From Adineta vaga (taxonomy: Eukaryota; Rotifera), in assembly GCA_021613535.1 (NCBI GenBank), contig CP075496.1:10664001-10728000 (forward strand): 64,000 nucleotides of DNA, in the 5' to 3' direction. A program made the translations under genes and the position numbers. The notes under the pieces were generated by a model. It made no database searches. It had not been told where the DNA came from and saw only the letters and a list, made by a program, of their open reading frames with translations. Positions 35,253 through 50,487 of this stretch are shown here, piece after piece (positions within the stretch are counted from its first letter, which is position 1; every line of letters starts with the position of its first letter).

Positions 35253-36630
35253 GATATCAGCAAGTAAAAGAACGTTATCGTTCATGTTCTGCTTGATTGA
35301 TTTCATCGTCATTTTTACCTTCTCTTAACATTTCGAAATAAAATATGACAGCAAGAAAAAGAACATCTTCATCAAAAATAACGATCGATCATAGATATAA
35401 TTTCTACTACAATCATATTTCCCTTTATCTCAAAACATATTGAAGAATATCTAACAGTACAGTGACAACCTAGGATCCATACATTTTTGTTTGTCATATT
35501 ATACAATCCTCTTTTTAAGCATATATAATACCATAAAATAAATATTTTCTTCGTTTCTTTTTTTCTAATAACTATCGTATTGATGAACTGCAAAAAAAAA
35601 ACGATTCATACATAAATATTTTACTAGAATTCATTCTGTGTAAAGAACTGTCTTTAGCATCTATATAACATGTGATGGGTGTTAGAGTAATCAAGATTAG
35701 TTTCCATGGTATATATGAAATTCATAGTGAGAAAATGTTAGTCCAATAATCAATGATAGGTAAATACTTGAAATTTATCAAATCTGTACTTTTCTTCCTC
35801 TCGTCCCGATCAATTATTTTTTTTTTTTGATGATTGTACTATTTGCTCTTGAGAAGATCAACTTTATTTGAAATCTGAATTACATTATGCAGACATCTTT
35901 GAACTGGTAACGATTACCACGTCAGTTATAATCACTATATCTTTATTTTAAATATGGATGACAAAGAAACGGTATTCGTAGGTTATTTTCTTTTATCACG
36001 ATTTGATTTGCATTTGAAACATTATTCATCGACTAGTTTCAGTAGTTAAAAATTTAGATCGTACAATAAAACATCTATGAAATTATCTATATGAAGAATT
36101 AAATACAGCATATAGTTGCATTTGAATTCCGTCATTCAAAAGACGACCAGGAGAGACTTTCTTCTCTATTTCAATAATTAATAAACAATTTGAATTTTTC
36201 GTAAGTAAAGATATCAACGTAGGGATTGACGAGAATGATTTACCAAGATTGTCATTGTATGCTCACTAGCTTAAAGGGCGATACCCAATAGACTTGTACT
36301 GAGTAAAGCAAGAGAGTGCAAATATTTTCCAACGATGAATGATTCATCAATTGATTTAATACATTGTCCTTCCTTCATAGATTGATCTTTCCTTGGGATA
36401 TGTTTCCGGAACTTTACATGATGAAAATATTTGATGAGTAAGACTGATTCATAGTGAATATTTTATTTCTTATGAAATTCAAGAAAAGAAAACAAATAAT
36501 CTAATAATTGCACATGATTTTAACCTAAATGTTGTTTTTTTCAATCTTACTAATTTATCTCAAACAGAGGAGAAGAAAAGAGACTTGATTCTATTATACA
36601 TTGAGATATTATATCTAAATTTTGGTTTTT
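35253..36630. other. Intergenic spacer
   Basis: 1.4 kb of AT-rich DNA between the GT14 5' end and the MEAF6 3' end. A T-run is at about 35818-35829. The frame at 35372-35593 shows no recognisable content. No gene seen. Confidence 0.5.
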
Positions 36631-37782
36631 TTAATCTTGTGATTCTGATTGTTGACTGGAATCAGATAGAGATCGTTTATTACGTAAACGTTTAGTTCTG
36701 AAAATTTCAAATCAAATAATTATCACTAGTGAACGAATTAATGAAACTTACTTTGCTCGTCTTTTACTCGATGTAGATGTATTTGTCATGGTACGAGAAG
36801 TGGGTTTTTCACTACTTGTTGTACTTTCATCTTCATCTTCAATATCTTCATCACCATCATCATTTAATGGTTGAGTTGACTGAGTATTATTTTCTGAAAC
36901 TAATCAAACATCGTTCGCTTTATTGGTCATAATCAGATAAAAACATACGATTACTATTTTTCTTATTGCCAGATAATTCTTGCATGATTTCACGATGCTT
37001 ACGATTAGTTTTTCGACCTAATGAGAATAAAATTTTCCATTTTTAATAAAGGAAATTAAGATAATCACATACGTTCTTTTTCTCGTTCACGTTTGAGACG
37101 ATCACGACCGAGCAACTAAATATATTCTAACTTTTTTTTTCTAAAAGATTTCAAGCGATTAAATACATACTGTATAGGATGTGGCAGATGAATATGAAAA
37201 CAATCGATCAGATTCACGAAATTTCGATGATTTATCGATCGAACTAATAAAAAAATATGATGATTTTTCTTATTGATCAAAATAAAAGAATATTCATTTC
37301 TCATGTGTGATAGATTAGATATCCCTGGAGACATCGGTCTATTTTCTTTTTATTCTACAAACAACGATCGATAATTTTAATGAAAAACTCACTTATTATT
37401 TCCACTACCACTCGTTAAACAATTGCTCCATCCTCGAATACAATTTCCTGTATCTTGTGTTTGTTTAAGATAACTGGTTTCAAATGCATAAATTTGCTCT
37501 TCAATATCTGATAAAGATTTCTATATAGAGTATATTAGAAGAAAAATAAAAGAACAATCCTCTTCAACAAACTTCAATTTCTTCTTTTTTCTTCAATAAT
37601 TGTGCTAATTCAGCACGCGTATCACGAAAAGGATTATTCGTTGTAGATTTCTCTTTTGTCGATGGACTTGATGGTGATGATGCTGTTACGGATGATGATG
37701 CTGGTGCTGCAGCAGCTGTAGAAGAATTTGTAGTGGTGTTGGTATTGGTGGTAGAAGTAGGAGTAGAAGATGAATCTTTCAT
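36631..37782 (-). CDS. MEAF6: MEAF6/EAF6 subunit of MYST/NuA4 histone acetyltransferase complexes
   Basis: Exon 1 is 37782-37573 and exon 2 is 37520-37393; several smaller exons follow to the stop at 36633-36631. The true ATG is MKDSSSTPTS. A Thr/Ser/Ala-rich N-terminal extension precedes the conserved EAF6 core: DTRAELAQLLKKKEEIE, then IEEQIYAFETSYL, GNCIRGW and later KSSKFRESDRLFSYSSAT, the exact order in MEAF6. EAF6 is a small coiled-coil scaffold protein binding ING/BRPF or EPC partners in NuA4/TIP60 and MOZ/HBO1 complexes. The tail is acidic then basic (KRRAKTKRLRNKR), likely nuclear. The low-complexity N-terminal 50 residues are longer than the few seen in vertebrates. The gene lies head-to-tail with alpha-tubulin, on the same strand, 221 bp away. 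Confidence 0.87.
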
Positions 37783-38003
37783 TCTTTTTTTTCTTTTTTG
37801 AAACAAAACAAAAACAGAGACTAATTAATATAGATATTTATCTAAAGAAATAGTTGAAGAAGAATCTTTATTTCAATTGAAATTTTTATTTTATTCTTTC
37901 ATCATAAGAGTGCATTTGTCTTTTTTTAAAGATACAATAGAACAAGAAACAAAATAAGATGATTATTATTAATTGTCTATAGAATCTTGCTTTGTCAATT
38001 TGT

Positions 38004-40774
<2,771 letters not shown>

Positions 40775-41810
40775 ATGGGTGCGAATAAAACCAAACTGCC
40801 TAAAACTGTACAACATCAATTAGCAGTTCGAACAAATCGTAAGAGAAGACAAGATGTAATTTAAAAAATGACTTCCTATTCTTATTGCTTTCTTTTTAAA
40901 ATTCATCAGGTTCAACGGCGGAAATAAAAGCTATGTGCGTAAGTTGTAATTAGGAATGATAACAGATTGATTAATTGAATTTTTTCTTTTAATTAGGCAT
41001 GGAATTTTTCGTCGACATTTTCCCAATGGAAAAATTGAATCTCCTCAAGTAGAATTTTTGTTATTCGAATGATTCGAAAAGAGGTAATCAATCGTCATTT
41101 AGGATCTTTGGCGATGTTTACAAAAATTTTTACTTCAACCAATGGTTTATGATGAATCAACTGCTGAACGACTTTATCGATTGTTCGATATACAAAGTCG
41201 AGTAAGAAATCATTTCTTTGTTTCCTTTGTTTTTCAAATTTATTTTATAGCAGCCAAAATCGATGGTACAATCGATTTTTTCAGTTTTATGATTGTATCA
41301 AATATTCTCGAGCGTGGTTCAGCTCATGACAAAATTCGTTGTAAATACACAAATGTTATTTTCACTATCGTCTTCTTATTTCATCTTTTTCAGTATATTT
41401 CGAATCTCTTGATGTAGATAATAATGGATTGATCGATCGAGAAGATCTGGAAAAATGTTTACCACATACCGTTGAATCTCAACAATTAATTCAACAACTA
41501 CTCAAACAATGGGATATGGTAAATCTTTTTTAAAAGAAATAAATTACATCTCGAAAAAACTAAACATTTATTTAAGAATAAAAATGGTACTGTTACTTTG
41601 AATGATTTCGAACGATACATCCATTCTAATCCACATTTATCACCAATGTTCATAGATGTGAGAGAACGTGTACGAATGAATAGTGTTACTCAAGAATCAA
41701 CAGTAGAAAGTAATTCATCCATACATAATCATCCAACAACAACAACAGATAACCATCCGTCTACATATAATTTTCCTGCTAATCGAAATTTGTTTATCAC
41801 ATCTAAATAA
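40775..41810 (+). CDS. Neuronal calcium sensor/recoverin-like EF-hand protein, N-myristoylation signal
   Basis: Exons: 40775-40838, 40910-about 40936 (donor gtgcgt), 40997-41048, 41103-about 41196 or 41201, about 41251-41340, about 41394-41519, about 41579-41810. Starts MGANKTKLPK, an N-myristoylation context as in NCS proteins. The first EF-like region (FRRHFPNGKI) lacks ligands, as is usual for NCS. The second retains only a partial loop (KIDGTIDFFSF). The third, DVDNNGLIDREDLE, and fourth, DMNKNGTVTLND, look calcium-competent, although the fourth ends in Asp rather than Glu. The tail is longer than in NCS-1, Ser/Thr/Asn/His-rich. The intron after DIQSR is ambiguous: the strong gtaaga donor breaks frame, while a weak gtcgag donor five bases earlier keeps it. 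Confidence 0.7.
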
Positions 41811-42678
41811 ACTAAAAAAGAATTTCAGTTTTTCTTTTCTTCTTCTAATTTATCATTTTTATTGTTGATAATATTTTCGAATAGAATACAATCTTTTTTT
41901 GTATGAACATGTAAATTTTCAAACTGAATTCTACGATTCATTCAGATCTCGACGTTATCAGCGAAGACTGACAATTTTCGATTCATAAATTTTTCAATTC
42001 AATCTGATGTCAATTCTTCGAATACTCTTCTGGTCGACTATTTTCATACATTACAATATAACTCATGTTAGTATCTACTGTGAAAGATGATCCAATCAAA
42101 ATATTTCTAGTTAAGGTTTTTTCTTGTGTTCTGTTGACTTTTGATAAAGAACGAGTTCTGATATGCACAATTAATGTGTATTAATTTTTTAATAAATGAA
42201 ATATGCGCACACAAGAAATAAACAGGACAAACGTACGCATGTGAAAAAAAACGTTTGCCGCACACTATTCACATACATACGCCCGTTTGCTAGAGAATTA
42301 TTTAGAAGAAAAGACAAGAAGAAAACCGAACAGATAGTTCACTGTTTGTGCCAATGCGCAGCAGAAAGAAAAAGAAGGGAAAAAAAGGTAAAAAAGAAGA
42401 ATGATAATGCTTTGTCGATCAAAAAATGGACAAAATAGCATTATCATTGTGCAAGAATTAGATATAAGTATTTATATACATGTACAATTAGGATATTTTC
42501 GCATGCAAAAGAAAAAAAGTAAGAAAGAAACAGGATTTGTTGGTTTTTTTAGGAAAGAGTAACAACAATAATGACAAGAGAGAAATATGAGCCACAAAAA
42601 CACAAACACGCATTCCTGAAAACATTTGGTGGGATTAGGGAAATCAAAAGAAAAAGAAAAGAAAGAAATTGAAGATTT
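41811..42678. other. Convergent 3' spacer
   Basis: 870 bp between the 3' ends of the EF-hand gene (+) and the RagC/D gene (-). The Lys-rich frame at 42196-42438 is purine-rich low complexity without a domain. No gene seen. Confidence 0.5.
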
Positions 42679-44508
42679 TTATTGAACAATGCCTGATGAC
42701 GGTATAGGAGGAGGTCGAGATAATTGATTATTTAAACGAAATAATTTAATAATTGATTTTTTTAATTGTCTAACATTATAATCAATAAGTGCTTGTTTTG
42801 TAAGTGCTTCTTCACGTAAAATACATATTAATGCTAGATGACGATTGATTTCTTTGAGATAAAGTGCACGACCACCTGTTAATTTAATTACACTTGATGA
42901 CATTGAATCAAAAACAGCTGACGCTGGTTCACTTGTTGTTTCAATTAAAGATGAATTTTGCTGATTTATCACTGGTGTCGTACCTAATGGACCTGAATCA
43001 AAATAAAAATAAAAAGTAAATCGTCAATACAAAGTTTTCTTTTGTTTTGAAGAAAACTTATACATACTATTTATATATGAATTACTTCTTAAATCATTTA
43101 AGTGAACATTATTCTCATCATAAACATCATTTTGGTCTTCAAGATTCCATTCATGTTGTTCATTTTCATCATCATTTAAAGTTTCTCGTTCATCTATATA
43201 TTCTTCATCATCATCGTCATCATCATGCACGATTCCGAGCTTATTATCATTTGGTTGTCCATATATTTCACTCATATTTATTAATAAATCAATCATGTCA
43301 CAACATAATTCATACATCTAAAAGAAGAAGTGATGAGAATCTTTGTGATTATTATCAAGAGGCTGTTCGTTGTTCACTTACCTGCATATCGGTAGGTGAT
43401 GAATCAGTTGCAATACTTATTTTCGTTTGGACATCAAACAGAAATGCTTGTTCAATATTCGATGTTGATAATAAATAATTGAGCAAACGTTCTAAATGGC
43501 CAAATTGTGGGATTAACTTTTGTATTACTTTTGAAAATGCTTCAAATATTGAATGATCATATATTGATGTTAAATGAAAATTTATTAGAATATCGTTAGG
43601 ATTTAAATTTGACGTAATGGACGTTGATGACCAAAGATCTATTCCACCAACATTATCAGCAGAACGATCTCGTACCTATTGTGAAAATTATACGAAATAT
43701 TAGGACAACAATACAGATATTTCTAGAAATGATAATAAGTTAAAGGGCTTTGAAGAAAAGAAGTGACCTGAAACATGAAGTCATTTCTATCTGCTGATTG
43801 TAATTAGGTTCATTAATACAGATTAATATATGAATTCGTTGATATTCTCTTCAGTTTCACAATCGATATTTTGAAAGCAATCATTCTTGCAGAACTTCAT
43901 AAGTATGTCAGTGCTAAAAAAATCATGCTTACCTGATTATGAATATCTCGCTGTGTTTCACTTTTTGTTTCCTCAGATAATTGATCAACTTTATGTATAA
44001 AGACTTCATAACGTATTCGAGGATTTAGTCGTCTTCCCATTTGTATAATTGTATTTAAACGTATAATTGATTCTGAATAGTCATCTTGAGCATCAATGAT
44101 ATATACAACAGCATTGCATCGTTTTAATAAACGTTCCATATCATAACCACCCGTGATCATACTTTGCATGGGATCGTCATCGTAAGATGAAGCTTGTCCG
44201 CTGTTTCCTCCACTTCCACTATTATGTCCTGATGGAAATACTTGTAACTGACCGGGTAGTTCTTGAACTTGGAAATTAATAAACGATCCACAGGAAAATT
44301 GATTTAATGTTAAATGTGGTGTTGATTCAAGAAATTGTGTTTGTGATGGTTGCATTTTAGTAAAAATAACACGTTGAATTGATGTTTTACCTGAACGACG
44401 TAAGCCCGTCAATAAAATTCGTGGTCGAAGAACTGGACTCGCATCCTTATTCGATGTATGGCCGTTGCCACCACCTGAATCATTGATTGTTGACGTTGAA
44501 TTAATCAT
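42679..44508 (-). CDS. RRAGC: Rag GTPase C/D (Gtr2 type), amino-acid sensing to TORC1
   Basis: Exons: 44508-43933, 43675-43382, 43317-about 43072, about 42994-42679. Starts [10 protein letters not shown]. The G domain opens [16 protein letters not shown] (P-loop at residues 35-42), then [10 protein letters not shown], the G3-like [20 protein letters not shown], and the HKVD base-recognition motif. The roadblock domain has [24 protein letters not shown] and [21 protein letters not shown] followed by [11 protein letters not shown], all diagnostic of RagC/D. RagC/D pairs with RagA/B on lysosomes to recruit TORC1. Two unusual insertions: a Gly/Ser-rich stretch after ELPGQ (about 30 residues) and an acidic stretch of about 50 residues after YGQPN ([10 protein letters not shown] onward). 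C-terminus is short and Pro-rich. Confidence 0.93.
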
Positions 44509-44708
44509 GACTAAGACTATCTGAAAGAAAAAAGAGAAATCGAACAGAAATTCAGCATTTAGTTCTGGTGTTTTTTAAGATCTTGACGCACACAAACAAA
44601 TGAAGAACAATGTAGACTAGGTAAAAAAACAAAAGATTGAAGAGGGACAAAAAGAAAACAACATATACACAAAATTGTTTGTGCGTAACAAAAGAAGAAT
44701 GTTTTTAT

Positions 44709-47700
44709 TTAACGACGTCGTGATTTATATTTTGAATTGGATGTGTTGTTTCCATTTTGATGATGGTGACTATGAGATTTAAAATAAGATATATGAAAAA
44801 GACGTCGACAGCAATCTTACGGAGATAATTTCTTTTTCTTTTTTGTACGTGATGATGATGAACGTGAAGAAGAGGAGGAACCTGATGAAGATGATGATGA
44901 TGAATTGCTCGAATCACTATGAGATGATGAACTTGAAGAGGATGAACGAGACACTAACCGATAAAAATAGATGAAAATAATTTCAGACTAATGAATCAAT
45001 TATTTCATGTTACCGGATCGACCTTTGGATGATTGTTTTTCCACACGTGTGTCAGTCGTTGAAATCACTACTGATGGAACTGTTATGGAATCACTACTTT
45101 GTTCCTAGAAAAGAAGATTAGAGACAACAACTCGGATAAGTTTTTAATCCAAAATGAAAAAACAATAATCTACTTGATTGTTGTTTGATGAAATGTTAAT
45201 CTTATTATCGACTTCATCAGTCTCATCATAAAGACTAGAAACAGGTAGTGGGGGTGGAGGCGATGGCATGGATGGTGCTGATGACTGAACAGTTAATTGC
45301 TGTTCAGAAAAAGTTGTTGACGAAGTTAAATCATCAGTTGACGTCGGTTCTGGTCCATCGAGATCATCAAGTTCCATATCTTCAGATTCACCGATACGAT
45401 CTTGTAAATGACATGCTATATTTGATGATTCCTCGTCTTCAGGTTCATAGAGTGGAGGAGGTGGTGGTGGTGGAGATGGACATGCTAAATAAGCAAAAAA
45501 AAAGTTTTTTCTCTCACATTCAAATCACTGTAAATTAATTTCACATGGTGGTGGTGCCGAAGGTGGTAAAGGTATAGATTTTGCTAGTTCGATTTTGATC
45601 TGTTTACGTTCAGGTGCTTCACGTGGTTTCACCGCGGGTAAAGTACCAAAAACAACTTCATCATCAGGATTTGGTGGTGTAGGTAATTTTTTACGTACTG
45701 GTGGCGTAGGAATACGTTCTTGAATTCGAGATGGAGATTTTCTATGTTCAAACAATTGTAATATATGTAGATTACAAAAGAGAAAATGTAAACTTACGAT
45801 TTCGACGAACTACTTGATGAAGAACCGGATGATGATGAATTGGATGAAGAAGAAGACGATGATGACGACGAAGATGATGAACGTGAACCAGATGAAGAAC
45901 TGGAACTTGATGATGAACTAGATGTACCTTTTCGATCTTTTGGACGTGTAGATATTTTAGCTTGGGATAAACCACTATTTTTATCACGAGATGAACGATA
46001 ATCACGACTATCATGTCCTCGTCGATCTCTATTATAATAATCACGATCTCGATCTAAAACAAAACAAATCTAAACATTGACTATTGCATAGATCAAAAAT
46101 AGTTTACCTCTATATCTATCATAATATCGATTTCGAGATGATACTGGTGGTGAATATCGACGATGACGACTGCTACTACCATATCGATCATTATAATGTC
46201 GTTGACGATAATGGTCATCTTTATCACGATATCGACTATGAGAAGATGAATAATGATTACGTCGTTCACGACTAGATGTACGACGATACCGATCACGTTC
46301 ACGATCTCGACTGGATGTTCGTCGTGCTCGACGATCTCGAGTAGATGATTCCTTTTCTTTTCGATTTCGACTGGATGAAGGTGAACGTTCGCTACGTGAA
46401 GTTGGTTTATCTTGTTCTTTATCTGTTGTTTGTACTGTATCATTCAATTTCTCGATAGAAGATGGAACTTCAACAGAATTATTTACTACTGGATTAACTG
46501 CTTTTTCTTTCAGTGAACTATAGAAATGAAAAAATTGTACAGTAAAAACAAAAATATGAACATTTCTATACGATAAGAGGAACTTACGCTTGTGATTGTA
46601 TTTTGTTTTGTTTTGTAGAGTCTGTATCCGGCTCTTCTTCATCATCATCATCATCCCATTTAGATTTACTTGACATTTGTGCTGTATCTGTTACTATTGG
46701 TTGTGGAATGTTATTCAATTGAATAGTTGGATTTGTGTTTTGTGTTTCTGTTTGTTGTCTATTTAATTCGTTATCATTCTCTGAACGATCAGTTCGTTTC
46801 ATAGATGATCGATCAGTATTTACAGTAGAACTGCTGTTCATACCATTTTGTAAGTCGTTTTTAGATTGTGAAGATGGTGAAGTCGAAGAACGACGACGAC
46901 GGCGATGACCAGATGATTCATTGTGATCACGTTTGTATCGTGATGGCGATGAATCATTTTGTGCTAAATAAACAAATGATTTATAAGAAAGTTAAGCATT
47001 AATTTAGTTTAGATGGTAGAGAGAATAAATGGCTAGTAACAGTGTTGATTGAACTTTTATCAAAGAGGTTCAAGTTAAAACTTACCATGTTTATCACGAT
47101 TTGATATTTCATTTTCGTCATATTTATTATGTATGGAACGTTGATGTTTCGATTCATTGCGTTGATCACGTTGTTTTGGTTCAATACGAACAACACTACT
47201 TTGTATAGCTGGTTGTGATTGTATTTCATTATTTTCGTCATCGTCACGTCGTTTTTCATGTCGACGTGATCTTTTATTTGATTCTTGTGTCACTTGCTCA
47301 TTACTATCATTCGTTATTGTCGGATTTTCTTCATTATCAATCACATCACCATTTTTGATAACAGAACGTATTCGTTTCGATTGTTCAGATGATTGTAATG
47401 ATGGATCTGTCGTTTCAGATTCATTCATCTCAACATAACGTTTCCGTTCTTCTGCTGCTGAACGCCAATGAGGTGGTGTACGTGATCTCGAGCGACTCTT
47501 TCCTGTATATCTCTAAAAACAACAAACCAAAAAAAGACATTCAAAAGAATTTTTAAAAACAAATTAACCTACCATTATACCACGACCTTTGACTGGACGA
47601 CCATTTGAATCAACTTTGTTCGATGCTCGAGAACTGTTCGATCTAGAAAAGAAAAGTCAAATCATGGTTCTATTAGCATTTTGAATCGATTCGATCATAC

Positions 47701-49255
47701 CGAGAACTTTGTTCATTCTCATTTAGTGATGATCGATTTGTTTTTGAGATTGAAACATTTTGAACTTCATCAGTATCAACAGTCACTTTATTATCTCGTA
47801 TTGAAATATCACTTGTATTATTTTCACTACCATTTCCATTTTCACTACTTTTTTTTGCTAAGCGTTTTGCTTCTTTTTTCTTTCGATGTTTTTCCTTTTT
47901 CTTTGCTTTTTTACTATGTTTCAATTTCTTCTTCTTTTCATCAGTATCTGACGACGAACTACTTTCACCATCATCATCATTAATGTTTTCTTCAATGTTT
48001 TCATTGTCATCTTCATCACCAGTAGATATCTTTCGTTTTTTCGATTTGTTACTTTCTAAAAATAAACGAAGATATTTCATTTCTTTTTCCATAGATTCTT
48101 CCACTTACTTGTGTTTGATTCAATTTGATCACAATGAGAGATAACTACATCTTTTGATGGACGATTTGTAGTTGGATCAACAGGAAGATTTTCAATCGTA
48201 TCAACAATATTTTGACCAGATACTACATGGCCAAAAACAACGTGTTTACTAAAAATAAATTTTGAAATTTGAGAAAGATCTAATTTAATTATTCTCTTGA
48301 ATCTTCTTTGTATTATTACTGCATTATCAATACTAATAAGAGTTAATCGAAAACTTTATATTTACCCATCAAGATGTGATGCTTCAGCTGTCGTTCTAGA
48401 ATAAAAATTCGGAAATACTTTTTTTCGATTCAAAATAATCAAATTTAAAACACGTACATAAAGAACTGTGAACCATTCGTATTCGGTCCTCGATTAGCCA
48501 TCGAGAGAAGATAAGGTCGATCGTGTTTCATTTGAAAGCTTTCATCTAAATTATCAATCATTCATTTTAAGTGATAAGGAAAACGTTTAGAAACATACCT
48601 TCAAATGAACTACCATAAATTGATTCACCGCCGATGCCGTTGCCTGGAATTGAAAGACCAGTTAGACAGAAAAATTTCGTTTATTTTAAACACACCCTCA
48701 TCATCTTATATATTTATCAACACTCGACTAAAAGAGATAAAATAGAATGCAAGTGATGGCCTCAGATAGATTTTTTGCCTGCCATCACTCGTCAGGATGA
48801 ACCGAAAGATGTCTTCAAAATCAATCTTGCTGATCAATGGAAATGAATATATATAATCAAATTTAAAATCAAAAATCAAAATCCTTTTGTTATAATCAAA
48901 TCAAACTTACCTTCAGTAAAATCACCAGCTTGTATCATAAAATCTTTTACAATACGATGAAATAAACTTCCTTTGTAGGATAATTTCTTATGATGCGTTA
49001 GACTACGACTTTTTTCTCCTAAGAAAAAACATTTTTACATCTCGTTATTGAAGAAAATATCTATACCTGTACATAAACATCGAAAATTCTCACATGTTCG
49101 TGGACATATATCATTGAAAAGTTCAAATATAATTCGACCAGCTAAAAAAGAAAACAGATTTGAATCAAATGAAAACGATTTCAATATATAAAAATGATCG
49201 AACCATCAATGTCACCAATTTTGATGTCGAAAAAACATCGGATTCTCGACGTCAT
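44709..49255 (-). CDS. PPIG: SR-cyclophilin (PPIG/NKTR-like peptidyl-prolyl isomerase with RS domain)
   Basis: About 18 exons. Exon 1 is 49255-49204 ([18 protein letters not shown]), followed by 49141 onward. The cyclophilin domain (to about 48110) keeps [37 protein letters not shown] and HLDGKHVVFG. The Trp of CypA is His here, as in PPIG and NKTR. After QIESN a very long low-complexity region begins: Lys-rich ([18 protein letters not shown]), then RS/SR repeats ([29 protein letters not shown]), long poly-Ser tracts, Pro-rich segments ([12 protein letters not shown]) and a final basic NSKYKSRRR. Such proteins sit in nuclear speckles and bind the RNA polymerase II tail and SR kinases. In human PPIG the RS region is also C-terminal. 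Exon joins in the RS region were checked by frame only. Confidence 0.88.
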
Positions 49256-49610
49256 ATCTAGAAAAAAGAAAACTCGTGCGTATTTCCGACGTAATTTTTA
49301 CATAACCAATCGAATCCATACTAGAATAGCACAAGACAAAAGAAGAAAAACAAACAACGAGTTATGCTATTTCAACTTTTCATTGGTTAATTTATGTACC
49401 ACTCATAATATAGCTAAAGTTAAACTTTAATTAAATTTAAAAACAACAGTTTTTCATGTTTGAAAATGATTTTTTTTTAAAATAAAATCGTTAAGTTGAT
49501 TTTCTTCAAAATCGATTGTAGCGCTACCTTTGAAACAATAGAGCGCGATTATATCTTTGTGTTGATATACTCTAGTCATCTCGTCTGCTACAGTCATTTA
49601 AAAGAAGACG
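49256..49610. other. Divergent promoter region, SR-cyclophilin (-) / CDCA3-like (+)
   Basis: 355 bp between two start codons. It contains a T-rich run (about 49468-49478) and the less AT-rich word gcgctacctttgaaac near 49521. No canonical TATA box was seen. Shared regulation is inference. Confidence 0.45.
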
Positions 49611-50093
49611 ATGGGCGCCGCAACAAGCTCGAATACAAAACACTATTCCGAAAAATTCAATTCAAATATTTATAGTACACCACCAAAAATAAATCATGCT
49701 GGAATTCATAATCGTCTTGTTCAACTTCAATGTGATCCACGATCGCCCACAGGTACGAAAAATTTGAAAATATTTCGTTTGTATTTTTTTCTTCATTCGT
49801 TTTCAGATGGAATTTCTCGAACACCAATTCAGATCGATAGTCAATTACCAATTCCACCTTTAAAATTGTATAATCATGTTATACCTCATATTGTAGGTCC
49901 CGATATACCTTTATCCGAAGTAACGGATGAAGATAATCAAGAAAATCAACTACGTTATCGTCAACAAAAACTTGGTATTAGTGAACACGATATCAAACGT
50001 GTAAGTGGTATTGATCCAACATTAGATCCAAGTAAAGTATTAACTACTTTAATGGCTAACCATGATGGACAATTACCACCATATCAATTGTAA
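49611..50093 (+). CDS. Small protein with CDCA3 (TOME-1)-like DPRSPT..GI.RTPIQ motif
   Basis: Two exons: 49611-49752 and 49807-50093, with a 54-bp intron that is also open in frame. About 142 residues after splicing. MGAATSSN begins with a myristoylation-like MG. Splicing creates DPRSPTDGISRTPIQI; vertebrate CDCA3 has DPRSPxxGIxRTPIQ motifs at matching places. The rest (EVTDEDNQENQLRYRQQKLG, DPTLDPSKVL) was not recognised. CDCA3 is an F-box-like trigger of mitotic entry that helps degrade Wee1 through SCF. Here only one motif is seen and no F-box-like part, so function is inferred weakly. Confidence 0.55.
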   Translation: MGAATSSNTKHYSEKFNSNIYSTPPKINHAGIHNRLVQLQCDPRSPTGTKNLKIFRLYFFLHSFSDGISRTPIQIDSQLPIPPLKLYNHVIPHIVGPDIPLSEVTDEDNQENQLRYRQQKLGISEHDIKRVSGIDPTLDPSKVLTTLMANHDGQLPPYQL

Positions 50094-50487
50094 TTTTCTT
50101 ATTCTCTGTGAATGATACAGTCATTGTTACATGTGTGTATTTATATGTAATCGATCTTTTTTTTTTGATCATTTCATTTATCATATTTTTTTCCTTTACA
50201 TATTATTATGTTATCTTCTTTTCTTTCTTTATGAATAATAAAATCACTATTATAGTAATGAAATGAATATCTTCGATAAGAAACAATAATAGATTGTTCA
50301 GAACATTGTCTAGATCAAAGATATGAGTATCATTTAGATAAAATAGCTCTCGATGATAATTCTATGAGAAGATGCGAATATAAATGAAACTATGATTTTT
50401 ATTTTGTTGATTGTTTCAAAACAAAATGACACTGACAGAAAAAGAAAATCGAAGGAATTTGAGCGAGATTAAAATATACAAAGTTTT

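Noticed and set aside
42196-42438. 80-codon Lys/Arg-rich frame
   Set aside because: Purine-rich repeat translated by chance between two convergent 3' ends.
46084-47983. Opposite-strand frames rich in His, Asp, Tyr or Phe
   Set aside because: Antisense shadows of the RS and poly-Ser/Lys exons of the SR-cyclophilin.
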